Source of the DNA: Ruminococcus sp. JC304
Lineage (GTDB): Bacteria; Bacillota; Clostridia; Lachnospirales; Lachnospiraceae
Direction: 5' to 3'
Length of the DNA stretch: 49,412 nt
Assembly: GCA_000285855.2 (NCBI GenBank)
Contig: HE978651.1
Span: 2,674,594-2,724,005, forward strand
Part shown: in pieces, positions 15,765 to 23,746 of the stretch
How positions within the stretch are numbered: the stretch's first letter is position 1
Layout of the letters: each line of letters begins with the position of its first letter
The notes under the pieces: model-generated
Databases searched by the model: none
The model's input: only the letters and a program-made list of their open reading frames with translations
Told to the model about the DNA's origin: nothing
Program-made: the position numbers and the translations under genes

Positions 15765-17166
15765 TTATAGTTTTTCAACTACGACTTTACAACGCTTTTT
15801 GCAGAACGCAATTCCATATGCAAGAATAACGTTTCGCCCGTCATCTCGTAGTTCTGCGTCGTATCTGCGATTCTTAATCTGTTCCATTGCTCTTTCACAA
15901 GCCTTATCAAGATCATTCATGGAACGTGCATACTTCAGTTCTATTACGATTCCCACATCAGGATTCTTAGGTTTAAGCAGAATATCTGCAAATCCATCAC
16001 CGGACTCTTTGTTTGATTTAACTGCCCATCCGGAATAGTTTTTCAGAATACCGATTAAAATGCCGTGGTAGAAGTTTTCTTTTTCTTCACTTCTGGCTTT
16101 CGTATCCAAAACGCTGATTGTCTCGCCAAGAAACATTGTCAATTCCCTCTGAATATCATCTGTCTTCCCTTCAAGAAATCCAGAAACAATTTTCTTTGTG
16201 GAGGAGCTGTCGCTTTTCACAACGCCGTTAAACCATTCATTGATTTGAGAAACGAAAACCTCTCGAACTTCTTTATTAGGAATGACCAGATTGTACACAC
16301 CGTTCCTGGTTTTTCCAACCCGTGTAAGATAGCCAGTTGTGAAAAGTACGCTCCATACGTTATCGATGATGTTATCAATCTCATCATAAGTCAAATCCAG
16401 CCGAATTTTCTTTTCAACAGCATCCCCAACAATCAACTGCTCGATTTCGTCTTTTGTGGTTGTATCAGCCTTGTCAACAAAGCGTTTAACCAAGTCATTT
16501 CCGCTGCTGTTAATCCAGTAGGATTTTGGATGTGCGTCCGGGTCAGTCAGCCGAAAGATCCGCTACTTCTTTTTTTGTGAAACCGAATTCTTCTTCATAC
16601 TGAACATCATCAGCAGCATAAACTTTGAAATTGTTTAAACCGGTAAAGATACTTTCTTTAGAAACTCGAAGGCACCCTGTCAACACAGCAAACTGTAAAA
16701 AATCATTTGTCTTCAGTGCCTGTCCAAACAGCCCTCGAATCAAAGAAACCATTTCTTTATAATATCCATGCTGAAATGCCTTATCCAGCGGCACATCATA
16801 CTCATCGATCAGAATAATCGCTTTCTGACCATAGTGTTGGCACAATAGTTGCAATAATGTTTGCAAACTAGAAATAAGAATGTCCTCATCCATTGTGTAC
16901 TTGCCATTGATTAAATTGACAATTGCCCGATACTTGTTTTGCTCATTGTCCGTCAACTTTTTACTTTCAGACAAAAACGAAAATCTCTTAAGCATACTCA
17001 TGTTTAAGGTCTTTCCAAATCGGCGAGGTCTGGTAAATAGATTCACTTTGCTCCAGTTCTCAAGAAGCTGCTCTATCAGTTTTGTTTTATCCACATAATA
17101 GCAGTCCAACTTCCGAATTTCCTGAAAACTTTCAAACCCAACTGGCAGTTTTTTCAATCCCAGCAT
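15765..17166 (-). pseudogene. AAA-ATPase/PD-(D/E)XK nuclease-like gene with internal deletion
   Basis: The first part (17166 to ~16550) is an intact AAA-ATPase-like domain of the DUF1703-associated family (YYVDKTKLIEQLL, Walker-A-like RPRRFGKTLNMSML, Walker-B-like AIILIDEYDVPLDKA, sensor region FAVLTGCLRVSKESIFTG). It runs into a stop after EVADLSAD. The C-terminal part (16493 to 15765 and ~50 nt upstream) resumes one frame away with DPDAHPKSYWINSSGNDLV and a PD-(D/E)XK core (GFADILLKPKNPDVGIVIELKYA: D..ExK). The ~45-50 residues normally found between (the WYDGY...NPWDV segment) are absent. One deletion thus removed that segment and shifted the frame. These proteins are abundant, often multicopy, in gut Clostridia and Bacteroidetes, and of unproven function. 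Confidence 0.85.
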
Positions 17167-17169
17167 ACT

Positions 17170-17307
17170 TTACACGCTCCTTTCCGAAGCTGTATTTCCA
17201 GAGTAATGTGCAAAAAGAACAAGCTCTTCGCAGTCTCCCCAGTGTATTTTGATTTTACCATTTAGCAGGTCAAATAGTAAGTCAATGAGTCCACGTACGA
17301 TGTTTAA
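17170..17307 (-). pseudogene. Short 3'-end remnant, unknown
   Basis: Frame ...VRGLIDLLFDLLNGKIKIHW and then GDCEELVLFAHYSGNTASER ends 3 nt upstream of the AAA-ATPase start. It has no start codon and begins right after an in-frame TAG. It reads like the C-terminus of a real protein, but I do not recognise it. The rest of 17308-17486 shows nothing clear. Confidence 0.3.
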
Positions 17308-17486
17308 CTATATTTAACATAGGTCTTACGATACTATGCACTCCGTTCTCAGTAACGGTCAAACAACAAAGTACATCATGGACATCCCATATACAGTCTG
17401 GAAAATCAGTATATTTTGCGCTATAATAAAAAGTAGAACTATAGCAATTCCATAAATTGTGTTAAAAAAAGAAAGCAGGTGTTAAA

Positions 17487-18035
17487 ATGTCACCATTAGC
17501 ACAGGAAAAAGTATTTACAATAGATGATATATATTCACTTCCGGAAGGAACAAGAGCTGAACTTATAGATGGTCAGATTTATTATATGGCTCCGCCAACC
17601 AGAATACACCAGAAAATATCCGGTGCCCTCTATTCCATTATTTACCAGTATATTCAGTCTCACAAGGGAAACTGTGAAGTATATGCGGCTCCTTTCGCAG
17701 TATTTCTGAATAAAGACACCCAGAACTATGTAGAACCAGATATCTCTGTCATATGTGACACCAATAAGCTGAATGACAAGGGCTGTTCTGGTGCTCCTGA
17801 CTGGATCATTGAAATTGTATCGCCCAGCAGCATTCAGATGGACTATATGCTGAAGCTTTTTCGTTATCGACGCGCCGGAGTCAGAGAATATTGGATTGTT
17901 GACCCATTAAAAAATCGGATTTTTGTTTATTATTTTGAAGGTACAGATGAAGGAACTATAAGTGAATATTCTTTTTCAGATACTGTAAAAGCACAGATAT
18001 ACGATGATCTGGAGATTAATTTTTCGGAAATCTGA
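17487..18035 (+). CDS. Uma2 family (DUF820) putative endonuclease
   Basis: A 182-residue protein, full length for the family. The PD-(D/E)XK-like core is visible: ELIDGQIYYMAPPTRIHQKI near 30, VEPDISVICD near 90 (acidic ligand) and APDWIIEIVSPSS near 105 (E-x-V). It ends with the usual YRRAGVREYWIVDP block. Members are common in cyanobacteria and Clostridia; the endonuclease role is inferred from the fold, and biological function is unknown. AAAGCAGGTG precedes the start. It lies next to a broken AAA/PD-(D/E)XK gene but in opposite orientation. Confidence 0.88.
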   Translation: MSPLAQEKVFTIDDIYSLPEGTRAELIDGQIYYMAPPTRIHQKISGALYSIIYQYIQSHKGNCEVYAAPFAVFLNKDTQNYVEPDISVICDTNKLNDKGCSGAPDWIIEIVSPSSIQMDYMLKLFRYRRAGVREYWIVDPLKNRIFVYYFEGTDEGTISEYSFSDTVKAQIYDDLEINFSEI

Positions 18036-18324
18036 TAAGTTTCACATTGTTAACAGAGGTGATAAAAAGTGATGAGCAGAATAAAAATCATAGCTCTTAT
18101 GAAACTTTGGGAGATAAACTCCAGGTCATCAGAGATTTATGACAAACTGATTATCCATAATTTGTCAGACCAATTTGCCATAAATACCAGAATATCAGGA
18201 TTTACGAAGGCAATTTATAGTAGATTTTGGCATATACATTTCGATTTTTTTTGAGTATAATAATTCCGAAAAAGTACTTTGACAGTAAATTAAATGCGAC
18301 ATCATTGCACAGGAGGCATGGGAT
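18036..18324. other. Intergenic region with two weak small open frames
   Basis: Two overlapping small frames start near AGAGGTGATAAA: a 61-codon frame (18069-18254) and a 27-codon GTG frame just upstream. Neither matches a family I know, and the longer one ends in low-complexity aromatic residues. I do not call a gene. Confidence 0.3.
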
Positions 18325-18897
18325 ATGATTATTACAATAGCAAGACAGTGCGGAAGCGGCGGACATGAAATAGGAAAAGAACTGGCTTCCAGACTTGGAC
18401 TGGAACTCTATGACAGAAAGAAACTGGAAGAAGAGGCCAAAAAACTTGGAAAGCTTGACGAAAACAAGGAATTTTTCCAGGAAAAAGCAGTAAACAGCCT
18501 GCTCTACAGCATTGCTGTAAGCTACGGGGAAAGCAATCCAATGGAAAAATCTTTTGAACTTATACATGAACTTACACAGCAAAAATCTGCCGTAATCATC
18601 GGACGCTGTTCAGGAGCAATCTATGCAAATGATCCTGACGCAACTACCGTTTTTCTTCACGCAGATAAAGACTGTCGTATCAAACGTGTAATGGAGCGAG
18701 ACGGCATCAATGAGAAAAAAGCTGCGAAACTGATAAAAGAAGTAGATGAAAAGAGAGCATCCTTCCACAAATTCTGCACAGGCAAAGAATGGGAAGACGC
18801 CAGCCAGTATCAGCTGTCTATTGATACTGGAAAACTTGGTATTTCCGATGTAGCAGACATGATCATAAATTATATCAACGCTAAAAAGTCAAAATAA
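18325..18897 (+). CDS. Cytidylate kinase-like family protein
   Basis: A 190-residue P-loop protein: MIITIARQCGSGGHEIGKEL carries the nucleotide-binding loop, and LELYDRKKLEEEAKKLG follows as in the cytidylate-kinase-like (Cytidylate_kin2) family. The centre has SAVIIGRCSGAIYA and the lid region AT-TVFLHADKDCRIKRVMER. These proteins are close to CMP kinases but shorter, and in Clostridia often accompany other genes as a second copy, so substrate specificity is uncertain. A GGAGG site lies 9 nt before the ATG. Confidence 0.85.
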   Translation: MIITIARQCGSGGHEIGKELASRLGLELYDRKKLEEEAKKLGKLDENKEFFQEKAVNSLLYSIAVSYGESNPMEKSFELIHELTQQKSAVIIGRCSGAIYANDPDATTVFLHADKDCRIKRVMERDGINEKKAAKLIKEVDEKRASFHKFCTGKEWEDASQYQLSIDTGKLGISDVADMIINYINAKKSK

Positions 18898-18913
18898 AAG
18901 CTCCTGTAAAACA

Positions 18914-18947
18914 ATCCGGCTGCCGCAATCTGAAACGGCAACCGGAT
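18914..18947 (-). terminator. Probable terminator for the MBL-fold hydrolase gene
   Basis: Inverted repeat ATCCGG-c-TGCCG / CGGCA-a-CCGGAT with a 10-nt loop. On the minus strand it is followed by TTGTTTT. It lies between convergent genes, so it may serve both. Confidence 0.6.
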
Positions 18948-18990
18948 CTGAAAAATCTCTTACAAATCTCTTTTCTTTTGACATAGAATT

Positions 18991-19791
18991 TCAAAGTTCA
19001 AATGATTCCAGGTCATCCGGAATCAAAATATTTCCATTAAAATACTCTTTTCCCTCATTATGATAAAGTTCTTTTCGCTGGGCTATATTTTTGTCTTCGG
19101 TATGATACAGCAGCAGATTTTCCACCTTAAGTTCTTCTGCCAACTGGCAGGCATCTTTTACTGTTGAATGATGTTTTTCATAAGGATGAAATATATCTGC
19201 CTGACCATCTAAACAAAATGCTTCATGTAATAGCCATGTACTGTTTTCTGCATATTTCTTTTCATAATCATTATATGGTTCATCTCCGCAACAAGTCAGT
19301 TTTTTGCCTTTTTCCAGTTCCATGCAAAATCCGAACTGTTTTGCTTTTGTTGACTGTATATCAAAAAATGTAACCTTTTTATTTAAAATATTAACAGCTT
19401 CTCCATCCTTAACAGCAATCAGATGAAGGCGTTTACCGATAAAACCAATTTCTTTTTTCTGCAGAAGCTTTTCTGCTAAATCTTTTAGCAGATCAATCAC
19501 TTCATCATGAGCATATATTGTGGCTTCTCCTTCGTATTCTCCCTGTCTCATATACTGGCATATCATACGCATCATCCATAATATACCTGTAATGTGGTCA
19601 ATATGCTTATGTGTTACAAAAATAGTTTTCACATTTTTCCAATCAATTCCTGCATGTTTTAATTGATGAAGTATTGTATTTCCACCGCCACCATCAACCA
19701 TAAAATACTGATCATTTTCCTGTAATATGAAACAAGTATTATAACACTCTGTAACAAGTGCATTTCCAGTACCTAACATTGTAAGATTCAT
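18991..19791 (-). CDS. MBL-fold metallohydrolase, RNase Z-like
   Basis: A 266-residue protein with a metallo-beta-lactamase core: MVDGGGGNTILHQL, then H61-K-H63-I-D65-H66 (THKHIDH), a CGDEPY metal-ligand region and the C-terminal YHTED. It belongs to the RNase Z/arylsulfatase-like branch, but it lacks an obvious RNase Z exosite arm and is slightly short, so another phosphodiesterase or sulfatase-like activity is equally possible. It is cytosolic (no signal). AGGAG precedes the start by 8 nt. It heads a run of three minus-strand single genes. Confidence 0.82.
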   Translation of the reverse strand: MNLTMLGTGNALVTECYNTCFILQENDQYFMVDGGGGNTILHQLKHAGIDWKNVKTIFVTHKHIDHITGILWMMRMICQYMRQGEYEGEATIYAHDEVIDLLKDLAEKLLQKKEIGFIGKRLHLIAVKDGEAVNILNKKVTFFDIQSTKAKQFGFCMELEKGKKLTCCGDEPYNDYEKKYAENSTWLLHEAFCLDGQADIFHPYEKHHSTVKDACQLAEELKVENLLLYHTEDKNIAQRKELYHNEGKEYFNGNILIPDDLESFEL

Positions 19792-19890
19792 ATATTTTTC
19801 TCCTAAGCTAATTCCGATTGACTTTTCCCTTATTGTTTTTCTTGAATTACCGCTTTACTTACCGCTTGAATTATATCATTTTATCCATGT

Positions 19891-20373
19891 TTATAAACTC
19901 TGATTTAGGATATATTCCATCTGTCTTTCTTTGGTTTTCATGCCCATTTTTTCATAGAACTTTTCGGCTGAAGTATTTCCTGCCCATACATTCAGTGTCA
20001 CTTCATAACAACCCATTCGCTTTGCTTCGTTTTTTACATACTCAAACAAACACTCACCGATACGCTGTCCTCGTGCCTGCTGATCCACACATAAATCATC
20101 GATAAAAAGAGACTTAAATGGTACCATATTGGTTGAAAAAGGCTGTTCCTGTAATTGGCAAAATGCATATCCTACACAAACATCTTCCTTGTTCACTGCT
20201 ACATATATGGGTTTTTCTTCTTTTCCTAACAGCTCTGTCAATTCGCTTACAGTATACTTTGTGGTGCCAGAAATAAAAATATCAGGTCTTATATCCGCAT
20301 GAATCTGCAATACCTGTCCCAACAGTTCAATTATTCTTGGAATGTCTTTTTCTTCTGCTTTTCTGATAGTCAT
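19891..20373 (-). CDS. GNAT family N-acetyltransferase
   Basis: A 160-residue protein with the complete GNAT layout. The opening MTIRKAEEKDIPRIIELLGQ is typical, the acetyl-CoA loop is DQQARGQRIGECLFEYVKN, and the C-terminal strand-helix is YEVTLNVWAGNTSAEKFYEKMGM. Acceptor unknown. GAGGAG precedes the start. Confidence 0.9.
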   Translation of the reverse strand: MTIRKAEEKDIPRIIELLGQVLQIHADIRPDIFISGTTKYTVSELTELLGKEEKPIYVAVNKEDVCVGYAFCQLQEQPFSTNMVPFKSLFIDDLCVDQQARGQRIGECLFEYVKNEAKRMGCYEVTLNVWAGNTSAEKFYEKMGMKTKERQMEYILNQSL

Positions 20374-20464
20374 TTTTTCTCCTCATTATTTCACAGATAT
20401 TATTTTATCATTCATTTATAAATCAATCTTTTATTTGTTTCTTTGCTATATACCAGAAAGGTTC

Positions 20465-20968
20465 TTAATTTTCCTGTCTTTCCACTACTGGCTTTGCCGG
20501 TAATGGTCTGTACTTTGCAGTATAATAATCACACTCAATTCGGATGACACTGACAATTGAAACCAGCCGCTCATTAAACTCAAAATCCTTACCCGTTTGT
20601 ATTTTCATTAAGGCACTCATGGCCTTAATTTTTTCTTGTGATGCTTCCACAATCTCCGCAGTTCCAAATCCATCAAAAGAATAATAACTACACCCATATT
20701 GGCAGGCTACTTTACCTGAGAATGGTTGAACATCACACTCGATCTGAACACAGCAGTCTGAATTGTTTCTGATAATGTCAAGCTTACGGCCTTCCAAAGC
20801 ACTGTGCACATAAAATACAAGTTTATCATTTTCCATAACATAACCGTAGTTCATAGGAACTATGTATGGCTTTCCCTGATCCACCAGCCCAAGGTGCAAA
20901 ACCTTACCAGAATCAAGTATATGTATGATCTCATTAAGATCTGTTACTTCTCTGTCTCTTCTACGCAT
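20465..20968 (-). CDS. Pyridoxamine 5'-phosphate oxidase-like (NimA-type) flavoprotein
   Basis: A 167-residue protein starting at the ATG at 20968, where GGGAGG is 7 nt upstream (a 5-residue longer start is possible but lacks a site). Motifs are LHLGLVDQGKPYIVPMNYGY, FYVHSALEGRKLDIIRNN and the VCVQIECDV-like strand, fitting the PNPOx-like split-barrel family that includes nitroimidazole reductases (NimA) and heme-linked proteins. The substrate is not predictable. It is expressed from a good promoter (TTGTCA-17-TATGAT) with a perfect 19-bp palindrome just upstream, which suggests dedicated regulation, perhaps redox or drug response. Confidence 0.85.
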   Translation of the reverse strand: MRRRDREVTDLNEIIHILDSGKVLHLGLVDQGKPYIVPMNYGYVMENDKLVFYVHSALEGRKLDIIRNNSDCCVQIECDVQPFSGKVACQYGCSYYSFDGFGTAEIVEASQEKIKAMSALMKIQTGKDFEFNERLVSIVSVIRIECDYYTAKYRPLPAKPVVERQEN

Positions 20969-21044
20969 AAAAAATCCTCCCATCGTACTTCTGATATTTT
21001 CATTTTTTCTTCTCCGGATAATGGATTATTCCATAGTTGATTTA

Positions 21045-21093
21045 ATCATAGCACATACATTCCTGCTTGACAAATACATCGCAATGCGATGTA
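21045..21093 (-). promoter_or_regulatory. Promoter of PNPOx-like gene and 19-bp palindromic operator
   Basis: Minus strand: TTGTCA (21068-21073), 17-bp spacer, TATGAT (21045-21050). Immediately upstream is the perfect palindrome TACATCGCAATGCGATGTA (21075-21093; 9-bp arms, one central base). On the plus strand the same block reads TTGACA, then a 19-bp segment holding the dyad, then TAACAT, an arrangement resembling MerR-type promoters. Confidence 0.7.
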
Positions 21094-21237
21094 ACATAAT
21101 ATTTTCGAACGACCAATTATGGATATGGGATTGTGCAGAAAGTAAAAGAATTGACTGAGAATGAAAATATATTTTTTTATCGTCAGATTTGTGGTATACT
21201 TTATGTATTACTTACAGACTCCCGGGAGGAGACGGCT

Positions 21238-21816
21238 ATGCAAAATATAATTCCCGATGAAAGATATTCCGTGGCTGACGAGGCCATTTTAGGTGCTTTT
21301 TTCAAATTGGTAAAAGAAAAGAAGCCTGACAGGATTACTGTATCCGACATCACAAAAACAGCAGGTATTGCCAGAAGTACTTTTTATAATCACTATCAGG
21401 ACATCCCTTCATTGATCTCTGCAGTTGAGGATAAAACCATTCATGACGTTTTTTCCATGATGGAAAACTTCCAGCCCAAAAATGACCGGGATATCTGCAG
21501 TTCCTATTTTCTGACTCTGTGCCGGTACACTATGGAAAATCCTTTTCTGTCCGGTCTTTTGAGTACGCCTCATGGAAATGATCTGTTTGAAAAAATGCTG
21601 ACTATGCTCCATCATTATGTTACAGAAACTACATCTAATTCCAGACCTGCCAGGCATACAAAGGAAGAAGTTTCCTATGTGATCACCTGCGCCATCGGCA
21701 GTACCATCGGAGTTCTCCACAAATGGAGCCGGGATAATTTTAATCTGGCACCGGAAGTGATCGCTGATATTCTGTCTGAGGTTTTTTTATCCGGTATGCT
21801 TCCACTTTTATCTTAA
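21238..21816 (+). CDS. TetR/AcrR family transcriptional regulator
   Basis: A 192-residue protein; I start at the ATG at 21238 because GGGAGGAG lies 7 nt upstream (the frame is open 35 codons further up, but without such a site). Its HTH is ITVSDITKTAGIARSTFYNHYQD, the standard TetR N-terminal recognition helix, and the C-terminal ~130 residues are the variable ligand domain. A -10 TATACT sits near 21195. It is convergent with the ligase/ACP/condensation cluster and divergent from the PNPOx-like gene; both are possible targets. Ligand unknown; an acyl or amino metabolite made by the neighbouring cluster would be a natural guess. Confidence 0.9.
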   Translation: MQNIIPDERYSVADEAILGAFFKLVKEKKPDRITVSDITKTAGIARSTFYNHYQDIPSLISAVEDKTIHDVFSMMENFQPKNDRDICSSYFLTLCRYTMENPFLSGLLSTPHGNDLFEKMLTMLHHYVTETTSNSRPARHTKEEVSYVITCAIGSTIGVLHKWSRDNFNLAPEVIADILSEVFLSGMLPLLS

Positions 21817-21838
21817 GCCTCTGTCTTATTCCAGAGGC
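21817..21838. terminator. Short convergent hairpin between TetR and ligase genes
   Basis: Inverted repeat GCCTCTG / CAGAGGC with 8-nt loop, overlapping the 3' end of the ligase gene. There is no T-run, so strength is doubtful, but it is the only structure between the two convergent stops. Confidence 0.45.
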
Positions 21839-23370
21839 TCATCAATCAGAACATCCTGCCTCTTAATCTTCTTTGTTGTGTTGCGGATAAACGGATTTTT
21901 GCGGATAACCAGTCCTGTAATGCGGCGATAGGTGGGCTGATTTCTGTTATATTCATCCAGAAATGCCTGAAGCTGTGTCTGAATTGCCTCTGTATCCAAT
22001 GCTTTCGCTTCCACAACTGCCTGCTCCGGATAGATGCGGGCTGTCAGGCCATTGTTCTCACCTGTGACGATCACTTCACCTACCAGCGGATTCAGCGCCA
22101 GCTTATTCTCAATCTCCTCTGGAGATACATTTTCACCGTTGGACAGGATGATCAGGTTCTTCACACGTCCATTGATAAACAGATAACCGTCTTCATCCAT
22201 ATACCCCTTGTCACCGGTGTGAAGCCATCCATCCTTTAAAGTCTCTGCTGTCTCGTCAGGCATCTGATAATATCCCTTCATAACACTGCTGCCCTTTACC
22301 AGGATCTCACCGTTTTCAAATCTGATTTCTGCATTTTCAAGTGGTTTTCCGATAGAACCCTTTTTATGATTTTCCGGTGTGTTGTTGCTGATAACAGGGG
22401 AACATTCTGACATTCCATAGCCTTCCAGTACTTCAACACCATATTCTGCAAAACGTTCAATATAATATGGATCCAGATGTGCACCGCCTGTAAAGATAAT
22501 ATGCAATTTTCCACCGAATACCTTTTCTGCCAGAACTGCCTTCGGGATTGACGGATCAGCGGCAGCCAGTCTCTTATAAATAGTTTCGATCATCATCGGA
22601 ACCATAAGCATAATATCCGGTTTGAAAATACTCATATTCCTTACCATATGAAGCAGGGAATCATTGATACAAAGAGTTGCACCCAGAGAGAATCCCTTCA
22701 GCCAGTCCATAACCAGGCAGAATGCATGATGGATCGGAAGCACACTGAGCATGGCAGTTCCCGGTTCTGCTGTGATCTTTACTGCCTCAACATTAGAAGC
22801 CAGATTATTCTGTGTCAGCATAACACCCTTACTCTTTCCTGTTGTTCCGGAAGTAAAAATAATGGTTGCAATATCCTCTGCATCCGGGCAGACAGAATCT
22901 GCTGATGCACTCTTTCCTGCATTTCGAAGTTCACCAATACCGTATACCTTTGCCGGCGCATCTTCTACCTCTTCCTGAAGCATCCACACCTTCTGAAGTT
23001 TCGGGCAGTTTCCAAGAAATGCATCCAGATATGGTCTAAGCTTCGGACTTAAGAAAAGAGCGGCGGAATCGGAACGGTTAAGCAGGTCGATCAGATCCTC
23101 ACAGGGAAGTGCGGCATCCAACGGTACTGCTGTGGTACATCCTGTAATGATTCCCAGATAGCTTTCCATCCACTCTACAGAACTGGTTCCGATCAGCGCA
23201 ATGTGCTTTCCCTCAAAGCCTTCTGCAAGAAGACCTTTTCTGGTGGAAACTACATTTTCCATCAGTTCGCCATAGCTTCTTTCCATGATTTCCTTTTTAT
23301 TGAGCCATTTTACTGCTTTTACTTCGTCAAATTTACGTGCACTTTCTTCTAATATATTTCTGATCAGCAT
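21826..23370 (-). CDS. Stand-alone acyl-adenylate-forming ligase (AMP-binding)
   Basis: A 514-residue ANL-superfamily enzyme, full length. The A3 phosphate loop TIIFTSGTTGKSKGVML (~169-185), YGMSECSPVISNN, the A7-8 region HTGDKGYMDEDGYLFINGR and LIILSNGENVSPEEI, and a C-terminal Lys (TTKKIKR, ~500-503) are all present. It closely resembles fatty-acyl-CoA/AMP ligases and should activate a carboxylic acid as the adenylate for transfer to CoA or, given the neighbour, to the acyl carrier protein. GGGGG precedes the start. It is the last gene of a ligase-ACP-condensation operon (order condensation, ACP, ligase). Substrate is not predicted. Confidence 0.88.
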   Translation of the reverse strand: MLIRNILEESARKFDEVKAVKWLNKKEIMERSYGELMENVVSTRKGLLAEGFEGKHIALIGTSSVEWMESYLGIITGCTTAVPLDAALPCEDLIDLLNRSDSAALFLSPKLRPYLDAFLGNCPKLQKVWMLQEEVEDAPAKVYGIGELRNAGKSASADSVCPDAEDIATIIFTSGTTGKSKGVMLTQNNLASNVEAVKITAEPGTAMLSVLPIHHAFCLVMDWLKGFSLGATLCINDSLLHMVRNMSIFKPDIMLMVPMMIETIYKRLAAADPSIPKAVLAEKVFGGKLHIIFTGGAHLDPYYIERFAEYGVEVLEGYGMSECSPVISNNTPENHKKGSIGKPLENAEIRFENGEILVKGSSVMKGYYQMPDETAETLKDGWLHTGDKGYMDEDGYLFINGRVKNLIILSNGENVSPEEIENKLALNPLVGEVIVTGENNGLTARIYPEQAVVEAKALDTEAIQTQLQAFLDEYNRNQPTYRRITGLVIRKNPFIRNTTKKIKRQDVLIDEPLE

Positions 23371-23418
23371 ATCTGTCCCCCATTATTTTCTGAACTGTTC
23401 AAGTTATTCCAAAAAAAA

Positions 23419-23649
23419 TTACTGAAGTTCTTCCAGCAGATTTAAGGCTTCGCCAAGAGTTGTGATCTTCAGCACTTCGCTCTCGTCAAGTTCGAGATCA
23501 AAAGTATCCTCAAGCTCACCTAAAAAGGACATAAAATCCAGAGAGCTGAAACCCAGATCCTCCCGGAATCTCATCTCATTATTCATTTCTTCCGGTGTTA
23601 CTTTGCTGTACTGTGCTACGATATTTTTAAATTCCATTTCCTGATTCAT
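23419..23649 (-). CDS. Acyl carrier protein
   Basis: A 76-residue carrier with the phosphopantetheine attachment site LGFSSLDFMSF (Ser36) and the acidic helix II/III LGELEDTFDLELDESE. Length and charge match discrete ACP/PCP/DltC-like carriers. A GGAGG site is 8 nt upstream. It lies between an adenylating ligase and a condensation-domain protein with short gaps (49 and 97 nt), so it most probably carries the acyl or aminoacyl group activated by the ligase. It is not next to any fatty acid synthase gene. Confidence 0.9.
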   Translation of the reverse strand: MNQEMEFKNIVAQYSKVTPEEMNNEMRFREDLGFSSLDFMSFLGELEDTFDLELDESEVLKITTLGEALNLLEELQ

Positions 23650-23746
23650 TGCGTTTCCTCCTACTTATTTGTTCTGTTATCCTTATCGTCTATACTGTTC
23701 AATATTCTTATAGTCAAACGGATTACAAATATCTGCTTGACTTCAG

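Noticed and set aside
18069-18254. 61-codon open frame between Uma2 and the cytidylate kinase-like gene
   Set aside because: No family recognised, low-complexity end, and an overlapping alternative frame is equally plausible; not called as a gene.
21133-21237. Upstream extension (35 codons) of the TetR gene
   Set aside because: No ribosome-binding site at that start, whereas GGGAGGAG stands before the ATG at 21238, which also gives a normal TetR N-terminus.
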